In this document: positions 26,957 to 36,900 of the stretch, one piece after another | How positions within the stretch are numbered: the stretch's first letter is position 1 | Layout of the letters: each line of letters starts with the position of its first letter | DNA from: Micrococcales bacterium KH10 | GTDB lineage: Bacteria > Actinomycetota > Actinomycetes > Actinomycetales > Cellulomonadaceae | Reading direction: 5' to 3' | NCBI GenBank assembly: GCA_900188465.1 | Contig: FZPE01000001.1 | Coordinates: 744,001-808,000 of the forward strand | DNA: 64,000 bases | The notes under the pieces: generated by a model | The model's input: only the letters and a program-made list of their open reading frames with translations | What the model was told of the DNA's origin: nothing | The model's database searches: none | Program-made: the position numbers and the translations under genes

Positions 26957-28117
26957 TTAGCGACCTGCCGCTGCGAGACGCGCAGCGTAACCGGTCCCGC
27001 CGTCGTTACCGACGCGCAGCACACCGGGCATGTATTCCCAGTGCCACGGCTCATAACGCCGCCCCTTGGCCCAGTCCGGGTTACCGAACCCGAAGTATGC
27101 CGCGTTAGCTTGCAGCCAGGCCCAGCGGTCAGAAGCCACATAACTGGAACGGTCGAAGTCGACCGCCAGTCCCCAACCGTGGTTGGACTTACCCGCTGCT
27201 GCGGTCATACCCGGGTTGTTTAAGTGCAATCCAACCTGCTGACCATAAGAACGGTATGCAGAGGTGACCTTGAGCGCGGTACCAAAACGAACTTCGAAAG
27301 CGCGAGACATCTCGGCGAATGCCACTGCCGCATCCGGCTGCAGGTAATATCCCCCGCCTTGCGGCAGTTCACACAACTGAGATTGGGAAAGATTTCCGTT
27401 TGATCCAGTGGCGACCACCGAGGGGTCACATCCCGGCAGCGGCGAACGAACTTCAGAACGCGACACCAGTGCCAGCGCTCGTTCTTCGCTGCTCAATGTC
27501 TGAGCCATCTCCGCCGGGGTTGACGGTTGCGCCACCGATTGCTGCACAATCGAGAAAGTCGTGGGACCAAGCACCGAGGCACTAGAGCCGATCGTGTCAC
27601 CCAGCGCGACCTCAGTGGTTCCGGTTCCGTCCTCGTCCGCGACAAGCGCGGTCACACCGGAGTCCTGCAATGCGCCTAGCGCGCCGCCGCTCGGCAATCC
27701 CACGGTAGCGATAGCCAATGCCGCTACGACTGCGGCACGCGGCACCCAAGCGGCGTTCCGACGGGATCGCGGCATGGCGTGTTCATTCGCCCGGTCGTTG
27801 CGTCCACGAATCTGGCGACGACGTTCTGCCCGATCTGCGGCGCTACCGGAACGGGAAAGTTGCTCGAGAGCCAGCAATTCGGCACCGATAGAAGCGCGTT
27901 GACCAGTATCCGTGTTGACGGACTCGTCGTGAGTCTCCGGACGCGACACGGCGATGCCACCTGCTGGGGTCACGGTAGAACGTGCCGTTGGAGTTTTGCG
28001 AGGCACGATCATTGCCTGCCGTTCACCGGTCTGGGATCGTTCTGCTGCCTCGCGTCGGGACCGTCGCGTGGGTAGCGCGTCGTGCGCAGCGCTGCCTACG
28101 TCAGTGGTCACGGGCAC
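26957..28117 (-). CDS. D-alanyl-D-alanine carboxypeptidase, VanY/M15 family, membrane-anchored
   Basis: A 386-residue protein. The first about 125 residues are basic and polar (cytoplasmic), followed by one hydrophobic segment (AAVVAALAIATVGLPSGG) as a membrane anchor. A Ser/Thr-rich linker leads to an M15 zinc peptidase domain in the last 150 residues. Zinc ligands are visible in KSNHGWGLAVDFD (His and Asp) and EPWHWEYMPG (His). Enzymes of this type cleave the terminal D-Ala of peptidoglycan precursors or cross-links. The gene stands alone, divergent from hemH. The exact start is uncertain. Confidence 0.85.
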   Translation of the reverse strand: MPVTTDVGSAAHDALPTRRSRREAAERSQTGERQAMIVPRKTPTARSTVTPAGGIAVSRPETHDESVNTDTGQRASIGAELLALEQLSRSGSAADRAERRRQIRGRNDRANEHAMPRSRRNAAWVPRAAVVAALAIATVGLPSGGALGALQDSGVTALVADEDGTGTTEVALGDTIGSSASVLGPTTFSIVQQSVAQPSTPAEMAQTLSSEERALALVSRSEVRSPLPGCDPSVVATGSNGNLSQSQLCELPQGGGYYLQPDAAVAFAEMSRAFEVRFGTALKVTSAYRSYGQQVGLHLNNPGMTAAAGKSNHGWGLAVDFDRSSYVASDRWAWLQANAAYFGFGNPDWAKGRRYEPWHWEYMPGVLRVGNDGGTGYAARLAAAGR

Positions 28118-28320
28118 TCCCCATGTCGGCTACAAGGACTGTCTGAAAGTGGCATCAACAATGCCTCAACCCTTCAAGAACTTTATCGATCATACTCGCG
28201 ATGACTTGAGAAGCAAAGGGGGAATTGGTCACGAAAACCTCGCCGCACCCACACGGCACACTCGGCGACTTTGCCATGAAACAGCCCTAGGGACAGACAT
28301 CCCAATCACGCTCACACACG

Positions 28321-28339
28321 CTAGGTTAGGGTTGCCTTC
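28321..28339 (+). promoter_or_regulatory. IdeR/DtxR-like iron box directly upstream of hemH
   Basis: CTAGGTTAGGGTTGCCTTC matches the IdeR consensus (TTAGGTTAGGCTAACCTAA) at 13 of 19 positions, including TAGGTTAGG and CCT. It ends right before the GTG start, where a ribosome-binding site would normally be. TAGGTT could equally serve as the -10 box of a leaderless transcript. The rest of 28118-28320 shows no gene. Confidence 0.35.
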
Positions 28340-29359
28340 GTGACTGTTACACGTCCTATTTCCGCCCCAGCTGTGGTGCTCGTCAACCTTGGTACGCCCG
28401 CGGCTCCCACAGCCCGGGCGGTACGTCCCTATCTGCGTGAGTTCCTTTCCGATCGACGTGTCGTAGAGATGACTCCCCTGCTGTGGCGGCCCATTCTGGA
28501 AAGCTGCATTCTGCCGTTCCGGTCGCGAGCGTCCGCCGCAAAATACGCCACCATCTGGACCGACGAAGGCTCACCCCTGCTGGTCTACACGCGTGCTCAA
28601 CGCGATGCTGTCGCAGCTGCACTGCCCGACGTCACAGTGCGTTACGCCATGCGTTACGGCAGCCCTGCGATCGGCGACGTGCTGGACGAGTTATACGACG
28701 CTGGCCATCGCCAGATCCTCGTCGTGCCGCTCTACCCGCAATATGCGGCCTCGTCCGCAGGCACGGTACTGGACGAGGTATATCGGCACGGGCTGGAGCG
28801 CAGAGACCAGTTCGAACTGCGCACCGTGCGTTCTTTTCCGTTGCACGACGGCTATATCGAGGCCGTGGTCAGTGCCGTGGCGGACAACTGGGCGAAGAAC
28901 GGGCGCCTTGATCCGGCAAGTGGCCGACTCGTGTTGTCCTATCACGGCATCCCGCAGGCGATGCACGATGCGGGCGACCCGTATCGCGGCGAATGCGAGG
29001 CTACTTCACGGGAAATCGCCTCTCGGCTCGCGTTGCCCAGCGAGGCTGTCCTGACAACGTTCCAGTCGACCTTCGGCCCGGCGGCCTGGCTCACCCCGGC
29101 CACTATCGACACCGTCGCCGAGCTCGGTTCCCGCGGGGTCGAGCGTGTCGATATCGCTTGCCCAGGGTTCGTATCCGATTGTCTGGAAACACTTGAGGAA
29201 ATCGACGAGCTCAACCGGCATGCCTATCTCGAAGCTGGCGGCGAGCACTTCCATTACATTCCATGGGGCAACGATCTGCCGACCTGGATCAAGGCGCTGA
29301 TTCGTCTCGTCGAAGAGAACCTAGCAGGCTGGCGACAGCCGTCAAATCACTTGGTTTGA
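28340..29359 (+). CDS. hemH: Ferrochelatase
   Basis: A 339-residue enzyme inserting Fe2+ into the porphyrin ring at the end of heme synthesis. It opens with VVLVNLGTPAAPTARAVRPY, contains KYATIWTDEGSPLLVYT, and has LSYHGIP with the catalytic His near residue 202. GDPYRGECEAT follows, and ACPGFVSDCLETLEEI forms the C-terminal substrate side. These segments read like the Gram-negative, protoporphyrin-type HemH rather than the actinobacterial coproporphyrin type that usually starts with a SFGGPEGP block. The start is GTG 28340, without a clear ribosome-binding site. The 3' end overlaps the convergent CBS gene by 13 bases. Confidence 0.92.
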   Translation: MTVTRPISAPAVVLVNLGTPAAPTARAVRPYLREFLSDRRVVEMTPLLWRPILESCILPFRSRASAAKYATIWTDEGSPLLVYTRAQRDAVAAALPDVTVRYAMRYGSPAIGDVLDELYDAGHRQILVVPLYPQYAASSAGTVLDEVYRHGLERRDQFELRTVRSFPLHDGYIEAVVSAVADNWAKNGRLDPASGRLVLSYHGIPQAMHDAGDPYRGECEATSREIASRLALPSEAVLTTFQSTFGPAAWLTPATIDTVAELGSRGVERVDIACPGFVSDCLETLEEIDELNRHAYLEAGGEHFHYIPWGNDLPTWIKALIRLVEENLAGWRQPSNHLV

Positions 29360-30393
29360 TTGCGCCGCTGCATGTCGTCATGGACCTCGCCGACGAGTTC
29401 TTCGAGGATGTCCTCAAGGAACATCACGCCAACGCCGGTCCCGTCCTGCTGCACTCTCGCCAGGTGTGCGCCACTGTGCTGCATCAGCAGCAGCACGTCG
29501 TCGATCTCAGTGTCGGCGGACACGTCTGCAAGTGCTCTGATGCGATTGATCTCAATGGGTTGATCAGCGGTAAGGCTGTTCGCATCCAGGATGTCCTTGA
29601 TGTGGAGGTATCCGACCCATTGGCCGTCGGAACCGGTCACCACAAATCGGCTGTATCCCGTGCGCCGCAGCGCTTCTTCCAGATCGTCAGGAGTGCATCC
29701 CACAGGCAATGTCACCAGGTCGTCGGCTCGGACCATGACCTCATGAGCGGTCTTGGTGGAGAACTCAATCGCACCGCTGAGCAACCCCTCGTCGTCCAAC
29801 AGCACTCCTTCAGCCTGGGATCGAGCGACGATCGAGCGGACCTCATTCGCGGTGAAGGTAGAGGAGACCTCGTCCCGGGGTGTGACTCCGGTCAACCGCA
29901 GGATGTGGTTGGCCAGCCAGTTCATCGCGATCACGATGGGACCGAAGACCTTGGAAACGACCACCAGCGTCGGCGCTAGCAGCAACACCGCCCTATCCGG
30001 CATGGTCACTGAGAGGTTCTTCGGGATCATCTCGCCAAGCACGACGTGCAGGTAGACCACGATCAGCAGTGCCACGACAAAGGCGATCGGATGAGTCCAG
30101 GATTCTGGGACACCGATAGCCGCCAGCATGGGGTCTATCGCGTGCGCAATGGCGGGTTCAGCGATGACACCAAGGCCGACCGAGCACACCGTCACCCCGA
30201 GTTGCGCGCAGGCGAGCATGAGTGACAGTCGTTCCATCGCCCAGATGGCTTTGATCGCGCGCCGGTTCCCGGCCTCAGCCAGCGGTTCGACAGAACTGCG
30301 GCGGGCGGACAACACGGCGAATTCGGCACCGACGAAGAACGCGTTCGCGATCAGCAAGATAACGGCGACGGTCAACGCAACTGAAGTACTCAT
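29347..30393 (-). CDS. CNNM/CBS membrane protein (hemolysin family), short paralogue
   Basis: A 348-residue protein with an N-terminal CNNM (DUF21) transmembrane domain at about 1-185 (segments VALTVAVILLIANAFFVGAE and PIAFVVALLIVVYLHVVLGE). A cytoplasmic CBS pair follows at about 205-335. It lacks the CorC/HlyC C-terminal domain that its upstream partner has. Such proteins are implicated in Mg2+/Co2+ handling despite the hemolysin label. Its start overlaps the stop of the upstream paralogue by four bases, so the two are co-translated. Confidence 0.85.
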   Translation of the reverse strand: MSTSVALTVAVILLIANAFFVGAEFAVLSARRSSVEPLAEAGNRRAIKAIWAMERLSLMLACAQLGVTVCSVGLGVIAEPAIAHAIDPMLAAIGVPESWTHPIAFVVALLIVVYLHVVLGEMIPKNLSVTMPDRAVLLLAPTLVVVSKVFGPIVIAMNWLANHILRLTGVTPRDEVSSTFTANEVRSIVARSQAEGVLLDDEGLLSGAIEFSTKTAHEVMVRADDLVTLPVGCTPDDLEEALRRTGYSRFVVTGSDGQWVGYLHIKDILDANSLTADQPIEINRIRALADVSADTEIDDVLLLMQHSGAHLARVQQDGTGVGVMFLEDILEELVGEVHDDMQRRNQTK

Positions 30394-31724
30394 CGGACGT
30401 CAACCCCTGGTGCGTCATGAGCCGGGGTGATGTCACGGATCCGCAGTTGAACAACCCTGCGTCCGGACATGGTTTCGACACGGATGCGCAGCGTCGTACC
30501 GTTGTCAGCGGCCACTTCCAGTGTGTCCCCGACTTGCGGGATACGCTCCAGTTCGGCCATCACGAAGCCGCCGAGCGTTTCGTACGACCCAGATTCCGGT
30601 ACCCGCAAGTTGGCACGCTCTAGCAGTTCATCGGGACGCAGCACACCCGGGACGAGCCAAGACCCGTCCGTGGTGCGCAATACACCGAGCCGACGCGGGT
30701 CGTGTTCGTCGGCGACCTCTCCAACGAGTTCCTCGACCACATCTTCTAACGTCACGACTCCCGACGTTCCACCGTATTCATCCACCACAACAGCCATCTG
30801 CGTGCCTGTATCGCGCAGATTGACCAGGAGGGACCGCAATGGGACCGTCTCAGGAACCTGTGGCGCATCATCCATGACCGCGGTAACCGGCACCTTGTCG
30901 CGGCGATCCCGCGGCACTGCGAGCGCCTTGCGCACTTGCACCAGCCCGACGATGTCATCGCGGGACTGGCCGATAACAGGAAAGCGCGAATGGCCGGTGG
31001 CACGCGCCGCTACCACGACGTCTTGCGCTGTGGCCGCTGCTTCGACGATGGCCATCCGAGTGCGATCGGTCATCACGTCGACGGCAGTGAGCTCGTCCAA
31101 TTCGATCGAGTTGGTCAGCAGACGAGCAGTGCCGTGCTCCAGGGTTCCCAGCTGCGCTGATCTCTTGACCAGCGACATCAACTCCGGGGCAGTGCGCGCA
31201 CCGGAGAGTTCTTCTTTCGGCTCGATCCCGCTGCGACGCAATATGGCGTTGGCCGACCCGTCCAGGACCGCGATGAGCGGGCGGAAGGTGATGGTGAAGA
31301 TTCGTTGCAGCGGCACAGCGATCCGGGCGACGGTCCATGGTGTGGCCAGCGCATAGTTCTTTGGGACGAGTTCACCGAAGAGCATCGAAAAGACATTGAT
31401 GATGACCAGTGACAACGTCGCGGCAATCGTCACCGCGAGCGTCTGGGCAACCTGCCAGTCAGAGATCAGCGAACCTAGCATCCTGCTCAGTGCGGGTTGC
31501 GAGATATAGCCAAGCAGGATCGTGGTCACGGTGATGCCGACCTGTGCCGAGGACAACTCTGTCGACAGCCGTTTCAAACTACGCCGGACTATCCCAGACC
31601 TTCTGTCCGTGTGATGGGACTCAACCAGGGCCGGATCCAGCGTGACCAACGAGAACTCAGCGGCAACGAATACTGCTGTCCCCGCTGTCAGAAGCACTCC
31701 GGCGCCAAGCGCAAACCAGTCCAC
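30390..31724 (-). CDS. CNNM/CBS/CorC-domain membrane protein (hemolysin family)
   Basis: A 444-residue protein with a CNNM transmembrane domain at about 1-195, a CBS pair at about 215-345 and a CorC/HlyC ligand-binding domain at the C-terminus (TTDGSWLVPGVLRPDELLE onward to about residue 430). It is the first gene of a two-gene operon with the shorter paralogue. This pairing is common in actinobacteria and probably forms a heteromeric divalent-cation transporter. It is transcribed away from the response-regulator gene across a 170-base divergent promoter region. Confidence 0.87.
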   Translation of the reverse strand: MDWFALGAGVLLTAGTAVFVAAEFSLVTLDPALVESHHTDRRSGIVRRSLKRLSTELSSAQVGITVTTILLGYISQPALSRMLGSLISDWQVAQTLAVTIAATLSLVIINVFSMLFGELVPKNYALATPWTVARIAVPLQRIFTITFRPLIAVLDGSANAILRRSGIEPKEELSGARTAPELMSLVKRSAQLGTLEHGTARLLTNSIELDELTAVDVMTDRTRMAIVEAAATAQDVVVAARATGHSRFPVIGQSRDDIVGLVQVRKALAVPRDRRDKVPVTAVMDDAPQVPETVPLRSLLVNLRDTGTQMAVVVDEYGGTSGVVTLEDVVEELVGEVADEHDPRRLGVLRTTDGSWLVPGVLRPDELLERANLRVPESGSYETLGGFVMAELERIPQVGDTLEVAADNGTTLRIRVETMSGRRVVQLRIRDITPAHDAPGVDVR

Positions 31725-31839
31725 TATCGGCTCCTTGGTCGCGGGCCGGTGGCGCCGAATCGGGTATCGCGATCGATCTTATGAGTGCATCTATCAGATT
31801 CCATGGTGGAGCGATAATAGCGAATCTAAAGCCAGTTGC

Positions 31840-31869
31840 GGTGAACTTCGCATCGATTACGGTGAATTT
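31840..31869 (+). promoter_or_regulatory. Tandem direct repeat upstream of the response regulator
   Basis: GGTGAACTT (31840-31848) and GGTGAATTT (31861-31869) are repeated 21 bases apart, about two helical turns, just before the response-regulator start. OmpR-type regulators bind tandem direct repeats, so autoregulation is possible. Confidence 0.35.
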
Positions 31870-31895
31870 GAGCCGCGATGTGTCACTGTAGTGTC

Positions 31896-32624
31896 ATGAA
31901 CGTAGCGGCTTCCACCCCGCGGACCCGAGTCCTGGTTGTCGAAGACGAGCCGGTGATCGCAACCGCGGTGGCACAGCGCCTGTCGGCTGAGGGATGGGAT
32001 GTGCAGGTCTGCCATGACGGCTTGACCGCGGTCGATGTCGCACGCGGTTTCCAACCTGATGTGATCGTTCTCGATGTCATGTTGCCTGGGATCGACGGCC
32101 TTGAGGTGTGCCGACGGGTTCAAGCCGAACGCCCGGTGCCCGTCTTGATGCTGACCGCCCGCGATGACGAAACCGACATGCTCATAGGGCTTGGAGTCGG
32201 CGCAGACGACTACATGACCAAGCCGTTCTCACAGCGCGAGTTGGTAGCACGGCTCAAGGCGTTGCTGCGCCGCATGGGCCGGTCAGTAAGCGCATCCGGC
32301 ACACCCGATGCGGAGCCCGCCATTGTGATGGGTGACCTCGTCATCGACAAGAGTCAGCGCAGAGTGACGCGCAAGGACGAGGAAGTCCATCTCACTCCGA
32401 CTGAATTCGAATTGCTGGTGGCGCTGTGCGCGGCGCCGCGCACCGTGCTGACCCGAGAGAAACTACTTGCTCAGGTGTGGGACTGGGCGGACGCCTCAGG
32501 GACCCGCACAGTCGATTCCCACGTCAAGGCGCTGCGGCGCAAACTCGGCCCAGATCTGATCAGGACGGTTCACGGGGTTGGCTATGCGCTGGAGCCGCCT
32601 CACGAGCCGACGATGGAGCAGTAG
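31896..32624 (+). CDS. OmpR/PhoB-type response regulator
   Basis: A 242-residue two-component regulator. The receiver domain at about 10-130 has acidic residues E16 and D17, phospho-acceptor D60 in VLDVMLPG, and Lys109 in MTKPF. A winged-helix output domain at about 145-235 carries LTPTEFELLVAL and the recognition segment GTRTVDSHVKALRRKLG. ATG 31896 is chosen because it directly precedes the family start; an ATG at 31878 is in frame. The histidine kinase gene follows after eight bases. Confidence 0.92.
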   Translation: MNVAASTPRTRVLVVEDEPVIATAVAQRLSAEGWDVQVCHDGLTAVDVARGFQPDVIVLDVMLPGIDGLEVCRRVQAERPVPVLMLTARDDETDMLIGLGVGADDYMTKPFSQRELVARLKALLRRMGRSVSASGTPDAEPAIVMGDLVIDKSQRRVTRKDEEVHLTPTEFELLVALCAAPRTVLTREKLLAQVWDWADASGTRTVDSHVKALRRKLGPDLIRTVHGVGYALEPPHEPTMEQ

Positions 32625-32632
32625 CCGCAGCT

Positions 32633-33757
32633 ATGCCGCCTCCTGCAACAGGTCGTCACACTCGTTGGCGTGACGTACGTCCGCTTGATCGCATCCGGTC
32701 GATCAAGACCAAACTCGGTGCACTGATCGTCGCTTCAGTCACTGCCGCCGCCCTTGTCACCTGGTTGGGTCTGCGATTTGAACTAGGTCCGTCGCGGACA
32801 TATCCCGTGGCTATGGCGATTGCGCTAACGCTGACCTGGGTGCTGGCGCGCGGTATGACGTCACCACTGCGGCAGATGCGCGATTCCGCTCGTGCGATGG
32901 CAGCCGGGGATTATTCACAGCAGGTTCAGGCCACCAGCCGCGATGAAGTCGGTCAGTTGGCCACCGCGTTCAATGCGATGGCAGCCGAACTGCAGGCCGC
33001 CGATCAAGCCAGGCGGGACCTCGTCGCCAATGTTGCGCACGAGCTGCGCACTCCCATAGCGGCGCTACATGCTCAACTTGAGAACCTCGTCGACGGGGTC
33101 AGCGATCCCTCCCCCGCCATGTTGAACAGCGCATTACGGCAGACTGAGCGTCTGACCCGTCTGATCACTTATCTGCTTGATCTGTCCCGGCTGGACGCGG
33201 GAGCGACACATCTGAACTTGGAGCCATTGGATGTCGCCTCGTTCCTGCACGAGTGCACCGAGAACATCTTCGTTGCCGCGAGTCAGCGTGACGTGATGAT
33301 CAACGTTGTGGCAGATCCGCCAGATCTGGTTCTCGAAGGCGACCGGGACCGGCTGGAACAGGTGCTCAACAACTTGCTCGACAATGCCATCCGCCATTCA
33401 CCACGCGGTTCGTCGGTGACTGTCACGGCCTCAGCGATCGGCAAGAATGTGGTGATTGACGTCGCGGATGAGGGTCCCGGGATTGCAGAGTCTGACCGAG
33501 AGCGCATCTTCGCAAGATTTGTTTCCGGACGAACGCCAGCCACCGGTTCAATACCTGTCGTCACCCCTGCGGGCAGGGCTTCAACCCAGCGCGCCACAAC
33601 GAGTGGCGGTACCGGAATCGGGCTGTCGATCGTGCGTTGGGCTGTTGAGCTTCACGGCGGGGATGTTCGAGTAGTCGATTCACTGCGCGGTTCTGTGATC
33701 AGAGTCACACTTCCCGCACAAGGCCCCCATGTCCTCGATCAGGATGCAACTGGATGA
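32633..33757 (+). CDS. Sensor histidine kinase
   Basis: A 374-residue partner of the preceding regulator. Two hydrophobic segments (GALIVASVTAAALVTWLGL and VAMAIALTLTWVLA) are separated by only about ten residues, so almost no extracellular sensor domain exists. A HAMP domain follows at about 80-130, the H-box HELRTPIAAL with His136, N-box NNLLDNAIRHSP, and G-boxes DEGPGI and GGTGIGLSI. A 25-residue insert lies between the two G-boxes. The tiny loop suggests it senses membrane state or an interacting protein rather than a soluble ligand. Confidence 0.9.
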   Translation: MPPPATGRHTRWRDVRPLDRIRSIKTKLGALIVASVTAAALVTWLGLRFELGPSRTYPVAMAIALTLTWVLARGMTSPLRQMRDSARAMAAGDYSQQVQATSRDEVGQLATAFNAMAAELQAADQARRDLVANVAHELRTPIAALHAQLENLVDGVSDPSPAMLNSALRQTERLTRLITYLLDLSRLDAGATHLNLEPLDVASFLHECTENIFVAASQRDVMINVVADPPDLVLEGDRDRLEQVLNNLLDNAIRHSPRGSSVTVTASAIGKNVVIDVADEGPGIAESDRERIFARFVSGRTPATGSIPVVTPAGRASTQRATTSGGTGIGLSIVRWAVELHGGDVRVVDSLRGSVIRVTLPAQGPHVLDQDATG

Positions 33758-33949
33758 TTTCATTACATTCACCACCACACCATCGCCGCTACATCACCCG
33801 TTCGTGACATTGGCTTTACGCATTTGACACGTTAGCGACATATCCACCGATAGCGGATGGACACATGCAGCATCACATGAGAAAAAGGGCCTAGGCTGGT
33901 GGGGCACTCACCTGCCACGACTACTGGAACAGTAAGAGGGAGATCCCGC

Positions 33950-36900
33950 GTGTCTGCCAACACCGAGTCCGCCCCCGCAAGCGGCTCGAGCACCGATTTC
34001 GGCGCAAATGAATGGCTCGTCGACGAGCTATACCAGCAATATCTCAAGGACCCCAGTCAGGTCGATCCCACCTGGGCAGAGTATTTCAAACGGCAGGGCG
34101 CGCAAGGTGCTCAACCGACCCCGCAGGGTGATCCCGCTGCAACGGCGTCGTCTCCTTCGGCAGCGACCCCGCCTGCAAGCACTCCTGCTACAGGTGCGGC
34201 ACAGTCTGCCTCGGGGCAACCAGTGCCCCCGCCGGCACCGTTGCCCGCTGCGCCGGCCGCGACCGCACAGCCAGCGACGGCGCCCTACGCCGCCCAGGCC
34301 ACGGAGCACCTTGGCGACAGTGATGACGATGATGCCTCCGACGTCACAGTGAAACTTCGCGGTCCCGCAGCACGTGTCGTCACCAATATGGAGCAGTCCC
34401 TCGAAGTTCCGACAGCGACTTCGGTACGCGCAGTGCCTGCCAAGCTCATGGTGGACAACCGCATCATCATCAACAACCATCTCGAACGCGGCCGCGGTGG
34501 AAAGATCTCATTCACCCACTTGATCGGGTTCGCGCTCGTCGAAGCGCTGCAGGAAGTCCCGGCGATGAACGCCAACTACACCCTGGTCGATGGCAAACCA
34601 GGCGTGGTCACTCCCGCCCACATCGGAGTGGGGCTGGCGATTGACCTGGCCAAGCCCGACGGGTCCCGCCAACTGCTCGTTCCTTCTATCAAGAAGGCCG
34701 AGATGATGGACTTCGCACAGTTCTGGCAGGCGTATGAAGAGGTGGTCCGCAAAGCTCGCACCGGCAAGCTGGCGGTTGAGGACTTCGCCGGGACCACCAT
34801 CTCCTTGACCAACCCCGGCACGATCGGAACCGTCCACTCGGTGCCGCGTCTGATGCAGGGGCAAGGCGCCATCATCGGCGTGGGCGCCATGGATTACCCT
34901 GCTGAATTCGCAGGAGCATCGGACGAGCAACTGGCTCGCATGGCGGTCTCCAAAGTGCTGACACTGACCTCCACCTACGATCACCGCATCATTCAGGGAG
35001 CCCAATCCGGCGACTTCTTGAAGGTGATGGCCACCAAGCTGCTCGGCAACGATGGCTTCTACGACCGAGTGTTCCATTCCCTGCGCATCCCTTACGAGCC
35101 GGTGCGCTGGGTTCGGGACAACACCATTGATGCCGCAGCGGAGGCCGCGAAGCCAGCGCGCATCGCCGAACTCATCCATGCCTATCGGTCCCGCGGGCAC
35201 CTGCTGGCCGACACCGATCCGTTGACCTACCGGCAGCGACGCCACCCCGACCTGGACATCCAGACTCACGGGCTGACACTGTGGGATCTGGAACGACGCT
35301 TCCCGACCGCGGGCTTCGGCGGCAAGGAATCGGCGACCCTGCGCGACATTCTCGGACTGTTGCGAGACTCCTACTGCCGCACTATTGGCTTTGAGTACAT
35401 GCACCTGGCCGATCGGGCGCAGCGCAAATGGTTGCAGAAACGCCTTGAGGCTGGGTACGAGAAGACCCCGGTGGCGGAGCAGCTGCGCATTTTGCGCAAG
35501 TTGAACGCCGCAGAGGCCTTCGAGACGTTCCTGCAGACCAAGTTCGTCGGTCAGAAGCGGTTCTCGCTTGAGGGTGGCGAATCACTGATCCCATTGCTCG
35601 ACGCAGTGCTGTCCCGCGCCGCTGAAGCCGGATTGGACGAGGTCTGCATCGGCATGTCGCACCGCGGACGGCTTAACGTGCTGGCGAACATCGCCGGTAA
35701 GAGCTACGGTCAGATCTTCCGTGAATTCGAGGGCAACCAGGACCCCCGCTCCGTACAGGGGTCCGGCGACGTGAAGTATCACCTGGGCACTGAAGGTGAG
35801 TTCACAGCGGAATCCGGCGCGACGACGAAGGTCTACCTCGCCGCCAACCCGTCGCACCTCGAGGCCGTCAATCCCGTGCTCGAGGGCATCGTCCGGGCCA
35901 AGCAGGACCGCATTGACCTGGGCGGCGACGGATTCTCCGTTCTTCCGATCCTGATCCACGGAGATGCGGCCTTCGCCGGTCAAGGCGTCGTCACAGAGAC
36001 CCTCAACCTGGCGCAACTGCGCGGTTACCGTACCGGCGGAACCATCCACGTCATCGTGAACAACCAGGTGGGCTTCACCACCGGGCCAAGTTCGTCGCGT
36101 TCGACGATGTACTGCACTGATGTGGCCAAAGGCCTGCAGGTTCCGATCTTCCACGTCAACGGCGATGACCCCGAAGCCGTGGTGCGGGCAGCCGAACTCG
36201 CCTTCGCCTACCGCGAGCAATTCGACCGTGATGTGATCATCGACCTGATCTGCTACCGCCGCCGCGGCCACAATGAGGGCGATGACCCGTCGATGACGCA
36301 GCCGCTGATGTACAACCTGATCGAAGCGAAACGTTCGGTCCGCACGTTGTACACCGAATCACTCGTCGGACGTAAGGACATCACCCCAGAAGAAGCCGAC
36401 CAACTGATCGCTGACTATCACGCACAGCTTGAGCGGGTCTTCACTGAAACCCGTGAGGACGACTACCTGCCGCCAGCGGAAACCGAACCGATTGCTGGTC
36501 TGGAACGTCCAGAATCCCAGCGTGAGGACGCTGGCACCATGATCGGCTGGCGCACGGCGGTGGACCCGTGGGTCATTGAACGTATTGGTTCAGCACACCT
36601 GAACGCACCGACCGGGTTCACGGTCCACCCCAAGTTGCAGCAATTGCTCGAAAAGCGGGCCAAGATGAGCCGTGAAGGCGGCATTGACTGGGGCTTCGGC
36701 GAATTGCTGGCATTCGGTTCGCTACTGATGGAAGGACTGCCGGTTCGTCTGGCCGGTCAGGACTCCCGTCGTGGCACCTTCGTACAGCGCCACGCGGTCC
36801 TGCACGACCGTGAAACCGGTGCCGAATGGACTCCGTTGCTGTACCTGTCACCGGATCAGGCGAAGTTCTGGGTGTATGACTCGGCCCTGACAGAGTTTGC

